Shown here one piece after another: positions 11,951 to 24,200 of a stretch of 64,000 nt of DNA (the stretch's first letter is position 1; each line of letters starts with the position of its first letter). The translations under genes were made by a program, and so were the position numbers. Origin of the DNA: Rhynchonema sp. JSB1_4 (taxonomy: Eukaryota; Nematoda; Chromadorea; Monhysterida; Xyalidae). The notes under the pieces are model-generated. The model was not told where the DNA came from and ran no database searches. It saw only the letters and a program-made list of their open reading frames with translations. The stretch is taken from assembly GCA_030248065.1 (NCBI GenBank), contig JASAMV010001056.1, positions 62,001 through 126,000 of the forward strand, read 5' to 3'.

Positions 11951-13263
11951 TTATTTTATTGTATTCTTGCCGCACTTGACATAAACTGAATCGCCTATTT
12001 TCACATGTCCCGTGGCGGTCATCGCAAGATTCACGCCGAATAGCGGGTCAGATGCACAAATTTCGCGCAGCTTCGAGTTTTTTGGCGCCAGGCGGTAGCT
12101 GGAAAAAGTTTTTGCGATTATAGATTTTGATCTTATTATTTCGTTCGGCGCTCAAACATCACCAGCTAATTTAAGTGGATGATTCAAACAATGTTTGGGA
12201 TGTTTCAACACTGTCAACCTCAGTTGTTGTATAAAGCAAAACATGAAAACATATGTATATTCACGAGCGTGAAACATCATCAGTCGCACTCACGAGCGCA
12301 GTGTCTTGAGCGGTTCGTAGTTCCTGTTCATGACACCGGTGTTCGGATCCAATGTGGTCATCTTACACCGCGTGCACGGTTTGACGTTCACAAAGCGCGC
12401 CTTTTGGCCGATGCGGATTTCACGCCACGCGTCCTGCAAATCTCGGACCATGCTGTATATTATTGTCATTATTCTTATTATTATTCTTATTATTATATTG
12501 AACCGCAATTTTATACTTAAGCCCCCTCGAGTGCTTAGGATGAAAAAGCTTAAACATCAAGCCTCCGGGGGCCTTAAGCGAACAAATTGTTTCCCTGACC
12601 GGTACGAAATATTTAACTTTAACAATATTTATCAGCTTTATAAACTTTAACAATCCTGTAAATACCTAAGCAGTGAAAATCCGAATGCCAACCTCAGCCC
12701 ACGGTTTGTGATCATCCAATTTCACAACCATATTTGGTCGCATTGCCTTCATGACCACCTTGTCTTGATCGGACAGACGAGAGTTGAGTTCGTGTAGTGA
12801 CGATTCGTTACACAACATGTATGGTGTCATGTCTTGGAACGCCGCCTGATAAGGACAGAATAATAGTGCACGTGAAATTTTTATTGATAATCATATGCCA
12901 GCATAAGGTTATAGTCCTAATTATTAGGATTATTAGTCCTTATTATTCCTAGTGCGTGGCTCGCCTGATGCGGAACACGATTATTGGACTCTAAACTATT
13001 GGGATAAGCCGAAATACTAGTTTTGGTATCTGCAATTGAAACATCACCCAGCCAGTCAGCACACCTTATCGTTGAGAGTGGTGAACCGGCCAAGCACTTG
13101 CTTATATTTGGTGTCATTGCCGAATTTGCGATTATTCGACGATTCAAGTTCGCGCGTGTAGTACACCAATCTGATTGGCTGATCGACTTGCAGCACTTTC
13201 TGCAGCCAATCAGCGGCCGCATCACCGCAATCCCAACAACCAATCGTTGTGTTGCGCCACAAA
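11951..13263 (-). pseudogene. truncated mARC (MOSC domain) gene, copy A
   Basis: Only the last four exons are present: 13065-13263, 12693-12845, 12294-12433 and 11951-12098. All are intact, with splice sites and a stop at 11951-11953. They encode the C-terminal MOSC part, including WDCGDAAADWLQ, SDQDKVVMKAMRPN, the Cys-containing PCTRCKMTTLDPNTG segment and the closing DPLFGVNLA...KIGDSVYV strand. The three 5' exons seen in copy B (start, MOSC N-terminal domain) are missing because the duplication ends at 13531, inside the corresponding intron. Without a promoter or start it is probably a non-functional duplicate, although the frame is not broken. Confidence 0.8.
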
Positions 13264-13775
13264 CTGCAACACGTTTTCTTCATCAAGTTTGACAATCGAA
13301 ACGGAATGGACTGGTCTCGTGACAGCTTTGAGCTTGAGGATGAAATTAATTTTGACCGGCGCAAGCCGTTTGCTCGGTCAGCTGAGAAAATACGTACAGT
13401 AGGTAGATACACTTTACTCTTAGCCGAAATTGGTGGAATCAGTAAATCTCGAAATGACATCAGCTCGAAACGTCTCGCGCGAAAAAAGCAGCATCGATGT
13501 GAACCGACATGGCTTATTCAACGTGCAGAAATGCACTGACGGGCAAAAATGTTTCGCCAAATGCATATATAAGAGCAGCACCGCAAGCAACGGTTACTGA
13601 TCCGGATCGGCGGTGACCGATCGATCGGTGATTTCTTGATTCTGAATTAAATTCCGGAATCAATTAAGGACTTCAATTAATTAAAAAAGTATAAACCACG
13701 CAAAAATGAATCGATTCCAGAACTGATTTCAGAAACGCTCTGCGAGCCTTTATAAGCGAGTTCCGAAAATCCGAA

Positions 13776-14490
13776 CTTCGCACGCCTCATTTGACGTCCG
13801 ATGTACTTCGCACGCCTCATTCTAAGCGTACTTGGTACGCCGCATCATATATCAGCATGGTACAAGCCACTGCAGATGTCAGTGGTACATAATACACGAC
13901 TGAACTTGGCACGCCTCATTTGAAGTGGGGCTGACTTTCGCACGCCTCATTTGATGTGGGGGTGACTTTCGCACGCCTCATTTGAAGTTGATGTGTCTTT
14001 CGCACGCCTCATTTGGCGTCGGATGTCTTTCGTACGCCTCACTGTACGTTGGGTGTCCTTCGCGCGCCTCATCTGACGTCTGATGTCTTTCGCACGCCTC
14101 ATTTGGCGTCGGATATCTTTCGTACGCCTCATCTAACGTCGGGTGTCCTTCGCGCGTCTCATCTGACGTCTGATGTCTTTCGCACGCCTCATTTGACGTC
14201 GGATGTCTTTCGCACGCCTCACTGTACGTCGCACGCCTCATTTTGTGTCGATTGTCTTTCGCACGCCTCATCTTGGCTGATTTTGGCACGCCGCAGTGTA
14301 CTTGGCACGCCTCACTGTACGTCGCACGCCTCATTTGACGCCGTTTGTCTTTCGCACGCCTCACTGTACGTCGCACGCCTCATTTTGTGTCGATTGTCTT
14401 TCGCACGCCTCATTGTACGTCGCACGCCTCTTTTGACGCAATTTGTTTTTCGCACGCCTCATTTGAAGGGCTGTACTTCGCACGCCTCCA
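13776..14490. repeat. 30-bp minisatellite, TTCGCACGCCTCATTT units
   Basis: About 20 degenerate copies of a unit of roughly 30 bp carry the core TTCGCACGCCTCAT followed by TTGACGTCGGATGTC-like sequence. Shorter and longer variants occur near 14220-14420. The period being a multiple of three explains long repetitive open frames on both strands. It lies between the truncated mARC copy and the next lectin exon. Confidence 0.85.
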
Positions 14491-14637
14491 ACCGAGTCAC
14501 GCTTAAGTACTAACCGAGTCACTAATTCAACATGTATGGTCACAACACAACTAACTGGACTGATATAATTTAGTGTTTGAGATTTGTGCCGAAATTCAAG
14601 AAAATCTACAATTATATGACCCAACATATGTATGTAA

Positions 14638-14952
14638 GGCTGCGCTTAGATAAATGCGGAATGCGGAAATTGGTGAGCAGATAAATGCGGAACGGTAAAT
14701 TTCTAAATTCCGCATTCCGCGTTTATCTGCTCTCCTTCGCGGAATGGTGCGTGCTTGGGTGACGATGACAACTTCCAGCGTGCTGACCTTCTAATGTTGC
14801 GTGTTAACGCAAACACGCAAACAGCAGCTGAGATGTTTGACCAAAAGCATATAAATTTACTTGCAGAAATTCAAAATTCCACAAAGGTGAGCAGATAAAC
14901 ACGGAATGCGGAATGCAGAAATTTGCCATACCGCATTTATCTAATCGCAGCC
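14638..14952. mobile_element. 315-bp MITE, GGCTGCG ends, TAA target duplication
   Basis: The left end GGCTGCGCTTAGATAAATGC is matched by an inverted right end closing in GCATTTATCTAATCGCAGCC. TAA flanks both ends (14635-14637 and 14953-14955), which fits PIF/Harbinger. The interior repeats AGATAAATGCGGAATGCGG in both orientations. The right end lies 13 bases before a lectin exon, so its border has become the 3' end of an intron. Confidence 0.8.
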
Positions 14953-14965
14953 TAACCGCGCACAG

Positions 14966-17090
14966 GCAGCCCAATGAACATGTCGGCGGCGCTCTGGCGA
15001 CCTGATAACCCTGATGACAACAACAACCAGGGCGCGAATTGCGGCAATTTGGCCGGACAAATCGGAGTGACCGAACCGATGCTGAACGATGTCGTCTGCA
15101 CAACGCCGTGGTCGTTCTTCTGTGAATTTGGTTCGTTTCTGCCCATGATTTCGGGATTTTTGAGCATATTCTCCGCATACCGCACGCCAAAGCCATTCGC
15201 AGTTTTGGGTTATCGCTCCTCAATTTTCAGATATTCCTCATCACGACGTTTCCGTCAGTGAAGGTGAGACCGTTAACGCTTTACGCCTATAATTTTTTGG
15301 ATTATTTTGTCACTCACACGCAAAAAGATGAAACATAACGGACTGTTCGGGCAAACGATGTACACCAACACGAGCCCGATTTCGAATGTGGTGTGTATCG
15401 AAAACGAACAGAAAGAGAAAATCCTCATGCTCCAGTTCTGTATTTCACAACGTGTAGTAACATTTCCCAAATCAGCAGCCACGTCAGAAAGTTTCACGAT
15501 TCTGCCAGCTGCGAAATCGAGCTCATGTTGGTGTAGTTTGCCTATTACGTAGTTTCCAGTGCAATTGCTTGACGCGCAACGCTACAAATGCAGCGAATTG
15601 GGTGGACGGCAGTTGGGCAGCAGCTGTTATTTCATCGAACCAGGGGCACAGACGTGGGACGGGTGTTGGGCACATTTGGCTGCCAAAGGGGCACAACTGG
15701 CACGGATATACACAGAAGAGATTAGGGAACTGTTGGAGGGCATGCTGGCATTGAATGTGAGTGTTCGGGAATAAAAGCTGTCTTGCTGAGTGAGCAAGAA
15801 CAAAACTCAGATCTCTGTTAGAAATCAGGTGCAGAAATTCGATTCTGTAGCAGTAACGTAGTTACAGTAACGTGGTGTTAAGCACATGTAATCCTGTTAT
15901 CATGCCCATCGGCTGGTGCAGTATTCATATAATATTTTCTCTGTTACACCGATGATTGTGTTTGTGCATGGCCACTGGACAGTAGGATTGGAATACACCA
16001 CACATCGGCACGCGCGGTGAAAACGGAATCAATACGTATTAAACGATTTGGCAATGCCTATATATTGAAAAACAAAATTATCAATTTATTCAATTATCAA
16101 ATTTAAAATCAAATTCAAAATCAATTTATCAACTTATCAAAATAGTTTTGCCTTTCAGGTCAATTACTGGACCGCTCTTCGACACATGGGGGCTGGCGCG
16201 TCCAACTGGATGTCTGATGCGACCAATGCGGACACGGTGGGCGGACAATGGGCCATACGCCCCCCGTCGGATCCGGCATTCATCCAAGGGGGCACTACCT
16301 GTCCGTCACTGAAACGAACCACCATCGACACTAAATACTACAACGAATTGTGCGCCACCCAGCGACTGTGCATTGGGGAAATTCGTTTGTGATGATGCGA
16401 ATTTTGTGTGGAAGAATTTTACAAAATTCAGATTTTTACACTTTTTTCCAGGCGGACCGTTCCAGAAGTACCAACTGACCACCAAAGACCAACGGCTGCA
16501 GGCGACCAACGGAGGTGAGCGCATTTCGGTCGCAAATGCACAATAATGTTTTTTGCTGCTTTGTTATCATGCCCATTGACGGAAATGAAAATGAAACAGC
16601 ACGTGCAAGTGCATAAAGCAAAATAAATAGTTAGTATGTGCTACTCTCATCTGAGCGCGCGATTAAATATAGTACCAAAGTCGAGCGATTAATCACGTTT
16701 GCTATATCATGTTCATTGGTGAGACACTTTTTGTTATCATGCCCATTAGTCAATGGACTTCACGTTCGAAAATCACGCAAACTTGTCAGTCCTTTGGATT
16801 ACTGTATGTTGTGATCCCTCCTTTGTAGCAAACCTATGCTGATGGAGCTCAGAAATCAAAAAAATCACGCAAACCAATTTATGTATCACGCAGCCTCCAT
16901 CCTATCCATGTTTCCCGCCGGTGACACCCGAGGGTGCGCATTTGGCTGTCAACAAATGGAGGGTTGCTTGGGCTACAACTACAACACAAACACAAGCTGT
17001 CAATTGGTGGCGTATAAAAGCGATGCAGCGGGCACTTTGGCTAATTGGGTTGGGGAAGGCGGCAACAACTATTATGAACGGGTGCATTGA
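14966..17090 (+). CDS. C-type lectin-like/PAN secreted protein (copy 2)
   Basis: Five exons join in frame: 14966-15130, 15560-15756, 16159-16384, 16452-16514 and 16894-17090. Exon one is the closing half of a first C-type lectin-like domain (LWRPDNPDDNNNQGANCGNL, then LNDVVCTTPWSFFCEF). Exons two and three form a second domain, with opening Cys residues in YKCSELGG and SSCYF, a LARIYTEEIRELLEG helix and the closing WMSD...CIGE half. The final exon gives a PAN/apple-like Cys-rich tail and the stop. I could not find the exon with the signal peptide or the first half of domain one, so the 5' end is incomplete. Two MITEs (14638-14952 and 15349-15542) each end about 15 bases before an acceptor. 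Such proteins usually act outside the cell in recognition or immunity; the ligand is unknown. Confidence 0.75.
15349..15542. mobile_element. GGCAAACTAC MITE, copy 1
   Basis: The inverted ends read GGCAAACGATGTACACC and GGTGTAGTTTGCC, around a CGATTTCGAATGTGGTG/GCGAAATCGAGC inner pair. The same element, about 190-200 bp long, recurs at 34231-34650 (interrupted), 35069-35256 and 45119-45314. It lies in a lectin intron. Confidence 0.7.
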
Positions 17091-19436
17091 AACATCAGCA
17101 ATGTGGTGGAATGGAAACAGTGTGGTCTTCGAAGTCCAATGATGACTAATTTCTCTTTATTTTATCAAGCCGATTGTTTTAATAAAAACTGGTGTGCACA
17201 CCATGCATGATATTTTCAGATCAAAAGTTCTGTTAAGATTTATTCACCGTGTTATTCCGGTTACTTTCTGTTGCTCGACATTTTAAAGCAATCGTTACAG
17301 GTAATTTTTCTTTGCTTTGTAGATTATCATTTTTGATGTCAAATTCTGGTGTCCCAGGTTTAAAATTTGTGCACACACCACGCTGCACGTGCAAAAATAT
17401 TGTGCTTGGCTGGCACGTGTATTTTGTCCACCCTATAATTGCCACGACGACACAAAGCTTCAGTGTTAAACGAGAACACCCGTACTGACCCCGTTGTCCA
17501 AATGGTATTGATTGATTGAGCCGTAAACGTGTGATTTTGCTAATCAACGTGGCTGCCAACGTCATAGATAGATGCCCACGTCAGTCACGTGTTTCGTGTG
17601 TTGACGTGGAAAGTGGAGTATTGCCGCTTGTCATACGTCACACGTCTTGACCATGGTGTTGGTTTATGATAAGTTAGCAAAATATACGTGGCCACGACAT
17701 GTCAGGTTCCGGTTCAAAATGTGCTACGCGGCATGTGCACAAATTTTACGTGCCGCGAACTGTTGGTATCGACCTGAACGCAATAGAATGACACAACACA
17801 ACATCATCGATTATATTTTTTTATATTTTTATCAAACTCTACATAAATTCAACGTTTATTTTATTGTATTCTTGCCGCACTTGACATAAACTGAATCGCC
17901 TATTTTCACATGTCCCGTGGCGGTCATCGCAAGATTCACGCCGAATAGCGGGTCAGATGCACAAATTTCGCGCAGCTTCGAGTTTTTTGGCGCCAGGCGG
18001 TAGCTGGAAAAAGTTTTTGCGATTATAGATTTTGATCTTATTATTTCGTTCGGCGCTCAAACATCACCAGCTAATTTAAGTAGATGATTCAAACAATGTT
18101 TGGGATGTTTCAACACTGTCAACCTCAGTTGCTGTATAAAGCAAAACATGAAAACATATGTATATTCACGCGTGTGAAACATCATCAGTCGCACTCACGA
18201 GCGCAGTGTCTTGAGCGGTTCGTAGTTCCTGTTCATGACACCGGTGTTCGGATCCAATGTGGTCATCTTACATCGCGTGCATGGTTTGACGTTCATAAAG
18301 CGCGCCTTTTGGCCGATGCGGATTTCACGCCACGCGTCCTGCAAATCTCGGACCATGCTGTATATTATTGTCATTATTCTTATTATTATTCTTATTATTA
18401 TATTGAACCGCAATTTTATACTTAAGCCCCCTCGAGTGCTTAGGATGAAAAAGCTTAAACATCAAGCCTCCGGGGGCCTTAAGCGAACAAATTGTTTCCC
18501 TGACCGGTACGAAATATTTAACTTTAACAATATTTATCAGCTTTATAAGCTTTAACAATCCTGTAAATACCTAAGCAGTGAAAATCCGAATGCCAACCTC
18601 AGCCCACGGTTTGTGTTCATCCAATTTCACAACCATATTTGGTCGCATTGCCTTCATGACCACCTTGTCTTGATCGGACAGACGAGAGTTGAGTTCGTGT
18701 AGTGACGATTCGTTACACAACATGTATGGTGTCATGTCTTGGAACGCCGCCTGATAAGGACAGAATAATAGTGCACGTGAAATTTTTATTGATAATCATA
18801 TGCCAGCATAAGGTTATAGTCCTAATTATTAGGATTATTAGTCCTTATTATTCCTAGTGCGTGGCTCGCCTGATGCGGAACACGATTATTGGACTCTAAA
18901 CTATTGGGATAAGCCGAAATACTAGTTTTGGTATCTGCAATTGAAACATCACCCAGCCAGTCAGCACACCTTATCGTTGAGAGTGGTGAACCGGCCAAGC
19001 ACTTGCTTATATTTGGTGTCATTGCCGAATTTGCGATTATTCGACGATTCAAGTTCGCGCGTGTAGTACACCAATCTGATTGGCTGATCGACTTGCAGCA
19101 CTTTCTGCAGCCAATCAGCGGCCGCATCACCGCAATCCCAACAACCAATCGTTGTGTTGCGCCACAAACTGCAACACGTTTTCTTCATCAAGTTTGACAA
19201 TCGAAACGGAATGGACTGGTCTCGTGACAGCTTTGAGCTTGAGGATGAAATTAATTTTGACCGGCGCAAGCCGTTTGCTCGGTCAGCTGAGAAAATACGT
19301 ACAGTAGGTAGATACACTTTACTCTTAGCCGAAATTGGTGGAATCAGTAAATCTCGAAATGACATCAGCTCGAAACGTCTCGCGCGAAAAAAGCAGCATC
19401 GATGTGAACCGACATGGCTTATTCAACGCGCAGAAA
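15786..19436. repeat. segmental duplication, copy 2
   Basis: This 3651-bp block matches 9859-13531. Its right edge falls inside intron 3 of the complete mARC gene B and its left edge inside the lectin intron after 15756. Here both genes continue past the edges, so this is the likely parental locus. Confidence 0.9.
17181..17186 (+). terminator. polyadenylation signal of lectin copy 2
   Basis: AATAAA lies 91 bases after the stop, at the same place as in copy 1. Confidence 0.6.
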
Positions 19437-20394
19437 ACTAATTGTGTAGCTGATGTTTCAAAAGTACTATATAATGCGGACACTAACGCGGCACGTCTAA
19501 CACGTCCCGTGCGCCTGACGTGCCCCAGGTCCACCGTGACGGCCCAATCGTGCTGTGCATCGGTGCACAACATCAATTTGTCGTCTTTGACATGCGCATT
19601 GATTAGCGTCAGATTCGGATGCGTGCGCGCGGTTAGGAATGTGCCTGAAATAGCAGGGCGGTACCTAGCACAAGCGATGACTGATGGTGCGCCACCCGGT
19701 CTGTGAAGAGACATAAGATGTATCGCATCGAAAAAAATCAGACGGACTAAATATCAGTACCCGATGCGTCATCAATGACCATAAAATGTCGGTCCAACGT
19801 TTCGCCTGACCGTAAGCCCCAAATAGTGGCATCGGCTTCAATCAGTTCGTGTGCGCGTGCGGACTTCAACGGATGAATCAGTAGCTGGCTGAGATGGCCC
19901 ACCTATGTTGGATTGGTACAGATACAATAATTTTGATACCTGTAGATAATGATACAAGTCGTTGCGAATACAGATATACGGCGTAGTATGTGATGCAATG
20001 CAGCAAACAATAAATTATAATACGGCAAAAAAATATTCCTGCTACCTACACATTCGGCTAAACATATTCTTGATCTGCAGAAAATATAATATCTGGTTCA
20101 TGTTTCATGCAAGATGCAAAAGATGAAAATGGGCCGGCTTTTTGCCAAATACCTGCGTTGGTTCACACAGCAATATTATTACGTTATTCAAGTGTAGCTG
20201 ACTGATGTTTCACTTAACCTATACATACATACCTTCACCCACGGTTGCATCCAATCATCGAGTGTCTGTCTGAGCCACGACGTTGATCTGGTGCACTGGT
20301 CGATCAATACATAAATCGATGAGCCAATCACGATCGTCGACGTTATGCGACGAGGCAGATTATCGGCCGGGAACAGCGTCGAGAATATCGACAT
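17856..20394 (-). CDS. mARC-type MOSC domain protein, gene B
   Basis: Seven exons run from the ATG at 20392-20394: 20233-20394, 19761-19902, 19488-19644, 18970-19168, 18598-18750, 18199-18338 and 17856-18003. They give 366 codons in one frame. Exon 1 encodes a hydrophobic N-terminal segment (ITSTIVIGSSIYVLI) like the membrane anchor of mitochondrial amidoxime-reducing components. Exons 2-3 match the MOSC N-terminal beta-barrel (LLIHPLKSARA, WGLRSGETLDRHFMVID). Exons 4-7 match the MOSC domain, with the Cys-containing PCTRCKMTTLDPNTG segment expected to bind the molybdenum cofactor and a final KIGDSVYV strand. Family members reduce N-hydroxylated compounds using electrons from cytochrome b5. 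The length is slightly above the roughly 335 residues of vertebrate mARC. The 3' end converges on the lectin gene with 766 bases between the stops. Confidence 0.85.
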
Positions 20395-21201
20395 GATTTG
20401 GGTGCCTGATCTTCTCAGGGAGTCTGATAAATATCTAGATGGATTTCTCCCTGATAAGCATCCATATCCACCACAATAGCAGTCCTGTGGTGATTGCAAA
20501 TGGAAAGAGGACGGGAAATAAAATCGGCATGATTTCGGTGAAACAAACTGGGGTATCGTTTTGTGGGTGGGTTTCTCACTTCGTGCAAGAATGAGAATGA
20601 CCACACGAAACTAGTGGGCACGAAAGATGCTAGCCAGTAAACCATAAGGACAATAATTGGGTACAAAGCTGAGAAAACAATAAATGATAAACGATGTTTT
20701 GTGCCCAAAATTCGTATTGACGGTGAACTGAAATGACCTTCGCAGAGCACCCAAAACACCAGCGTTCCCAAACCAAATATTTGCTGTGCACCTGAAAGCG
20801 ATAGGCAATGCAGACGCACACCAGTGTTGTCTGGTAGTGTTGTTAAAAAGGCAATGTTTCTGACTGTGCAAGCAGCTAATGGTGTCGCTGCTGTCTGTGA
20901 AGTGAACGTATTACACAGTCGCCATACGTGTCAGAAAAAACGTACTTTTTGTGCAACATGACAAGTGATTATGCACCAGAAAACAACAGCCACCCTGAAA
21001 GTCACTGTGTCTGCGTCACATTTTGAACTTATCGCTGCAGATTTTATCATACAGTTTCTTGTTTTGGATGTATTTATTCGTTTGTCGAAGTCGGTTTTGT
21101 TGATTTCCCAAGCCAAAAACCAGTGTAAAAGCGATACTGCATAACGAAAATTTTATGTTCCTTGAAATATCACCGAATAGCAGGATATGATGAGGCTTGT
21201 T
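20395..21201. other. intergenic, no gene recognised
   Basis: Overlapping minus-strand open frames at 20415-20871 read up to 134 codons with some hydrophobic runs. They show no family motif and lie directly upstream of mARC gene B. The GATCAGGCACCCAAA leader before the ATG is shared with mARC gene C. Confidence 0.45.
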
Positions 21202-24200
21202 TCATTCCTTTGTCATAAATTCAATGCCTTCGCCGTACTTGACGTAAACCGAATCACCCACTTTCAAGGGCCCAACTGCGGTCGCGGCAAGATTCAGACC
21301 GAACAATGGGTCATCGGTGGCAATTGGACGCAGTTTCGAGGTCAAGGGTACCTGGCGGTAACTGAAAGGAATTGGTAAATGTTGGTATACTGGCTTGAAT
21401 TTCGGCAAGGGCGGATCCGGGGGTGGGCACAGGGGCCATGCGCCTCCTTTGGTCAAAATGGACCCCAAAGGGAGCAGCAACTGTTGAAAAAGAAAAGGCA
21501 ATGGGACCTTCACACAAGTCGCACAGTAAATAGTTTCAACGGCAAAGGTTCATGCAGCATGTGCGACGTTGCAGCTTTCAACCTCCATTCTGAAGCGTTG
21601 TATCGCGAAACAGGTATACAAAGCAAAGTCGTGTGTACTACACGGTTTCGACTGCATTGTTGTGAAACATCACATGAACTCACGAGCGCAGTGTCTTGAG
21701 CGGCTCAAAGTTCGCGTTCCGGACGCCCGTTGTCGGATGTCGCGTCGGCATCGAACACCGAACGCACGGCTGCACGGTCACGAATCGAGTGTTGGCGCCG
21801 ATTCGAACGGCGCGCCAAGTATCCTGGCGTGCGATTTTCCGGCTTATACTGATGTGGTCGACGAACATATCGTCAACCCCGGTCGTCAACGTATAGCCCA
21901 ATGTCAGCATGCATACAGTTTTCCGAGCGCTCAATTAGGCTGCCTTCACAATGCATGCGCGTTTGCGCGTTTGCGCATTTGCGCGTTTGCGCATGCGCGT
22001 TTGCGCGTCACATTTTTTGACGCGCATTGGTGTTCACAATGCAAATTTCATGCGCAAACGCGCATGCGCCAACGCGCAAATGCGCAAACGCGCAGTGCGC
22101 ATCTGTGTTCACAATGGACATGCGCGTTTGCGCATCAGATTAGAATAGCGTGTGCATGAAATTTGGAACAGTTGTTTTTTTTGCATTTTCATATTCGTAC
22201 CGGGCTGGCATGCGTCCGGCGGGAGATTGAGCTCATCGTCTGTTGATGAGCATTTACCTTTGCTGTCCCATGATGTAATTTTTAAAAGGAAAACTAGAGA
22301 TTGCGGAATATTTTTTGGCAACGAATAATAGAAAATACATAAAATTACTATCAAACAGAACAAAAGTTGAACCCTCCACCCGATTCAATTAAAATTGTTC
22401 AAAGAAAAGCATACGAACAAGAAACAAACACGACAAGTTGTGAAAAATACAATTTTCGACATTTTGTTTCCTGTGAAAGAATGACTTCTGAAATGAAACA
22501 TAAACAATGGCTGAGTGATAAAACAACAAACGTAAAAGGATCGTAACGGGTGGCAATATCGTTTTTAAAATATAATTTGTTGAAATAATAATGTTTTTTT
22601 GCTTCAGGCAGCTCGGGCAAGCCAAACGCGCACGCAAAATTAGAACCAATCCTAATCGTATTTTTGCGCGTTTGCGCGTCAAAAACGCGCAGACGCGCAA
22701 ACGCGCAAATGCATTGTGAACACAAATGCGCGTCACTTTCGTGCGCAAATGCGCAAACGCGCAAACGCGCATGCATTGTGAAGGCAGCCTTAGGTTTACT
22801 TTGTGGTTTAGCAGCGTTGGTTGACGACCAGAGCTGACCATTTGCGTCAATGACCGAACAATCAGCACAACATCTGTCGCTATGTATGTACCTGTGTTTG
22901 GAAGAGTCCCAACCCCAGGCACAAGCAGGGCCCGCACAGTGTGCTGGCGAAAAAAATCAGGACGAAGTATACCACGACAAAGTGTTCATGTTCCACGAGG
23001 CGGTGCGAAATAAAACTCAGCAACTGAAAACACCTCTCCTTGGGGCTTACGGTAATGTGGTCAAATCATCTCGTCAAACAACGTCGTCGAACACATGCAT
23101 TAGTTTTCGCGCTCATTTGGGGCTCATGTGTTCGACGACTTTGTTTGACGAGATGATTTGACGACAAAACCATTAGCCTTCCTTGGCGATACAGCCCGTG
23201 CTACAGCGCATTTAATGTCCAACAAAAACAACCTCATCAAACGGTTTGTGCTCATCCAACTTCACGACCATGTTCGGTCGCATTGCCTTCATGACCACCT
23301 TGTCTTGGTCGGACAGCCGAGAGTTGAGTTCGTGCAGTGACGACTCGGTGCACAAATTGAACGTTGTGCAGTCTTGGAATGCCGCCTGGGGGCACAAAAT
23401 AATAATGCCAATAGTTTTTTTGGTGATTTTACATGCACATTGAAAATCCTATCCATATAAACATGAAATACGACCTAAAAAGCATGAAACCCATGAAAAT
23501 TCAGGATGTGTTTCGCAACAAAACTGGATAAAACTTATCATGCTGAGTAAAGACTGCTCTCAGACTTATTCGGGGGTCTCAGATATTGGCGATTCGGGTT
23601 CAGAACGTTTCTCGTATACCGTGAGCTTTTATCCAGATTCACTGGGAAACAATCCATTCAGATGTCGTATGTCGGGTTTTGACACCACTTTCAGTAACTA
23701 TTCAGCATATACTAGCATACCAGAATACCAGCATATTCAGTATATATTCTTATATACTAAATTTCTAATTTCGTTGCCTCATGCATTTTTACAGACGCAG
23801 GGAAACTCCCGTTCGAAGTCGAGGCAGGCAACAAGCTCCACACACAGTCAACAAGCCACGCGGCTAACACACACTGCTTGTGTGACTGAAACATTTGAAA
23901 CGCACACGAGCCAGATGCGTGGCTTGTTGACTGTGTGTTGAGATTGTTGCCTGCTTCGACTTCGAACGGGAGTTTTCCTGCGTCTGTGAGAATGCATGAG
24001 GCAACGAAATTAGAAACTTACTATACCTTGTCATTCAGCGCAGTGCACCAGCCGAGCGCCTTCACATATTTGGCGTCATTGCAGAATTTGCGATCATTCG
24101 ACGATGCAAGATCGGGCGTGTAGTACACCAATCTGATTGGTTCATCGACTTGTAGCACTTTCTGCAGCCAATCAGCGGCCGCGTCGCCGCAGTCCCAACA

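Larger units (their letters stand above)
9859..13531. repeat. segmental duplication, copy 1
   Basis: This 3673-bp block is repeated almost base for base at 15786-19436. It covers the 3' exons of a lectin gene (plus) and the 3' exons of a mARC gene (minus). Differences are scattered substitutions and a few small indels, which points to a recent event. Copy 1 is flanked by unrelated DNA on both sides, so it is the likely derived copy with truncated genes. Confidence 0.9.

Noticed and set aside
13776..14490. Repeat array resembling a CRISPR
   Set aside because: The units are continuous and degenerate, with no unique spacers, and the DNA is eukaryotic.
13947..14513. Long repetitive open frames (RRAKDIRRQM and FRTPHLTSDV repeats)
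   Set aside because: A 30-bp minisatellite keeps all frames open; no start context, splice sites or codon bias were seen.
20415..20819. 134-codon minus-strand frame with hydrophobic runs upstream of mARC gene B
   Set aside because: No recognised domain and no counterpart upstream of paralogue C beyond the short shared leader.
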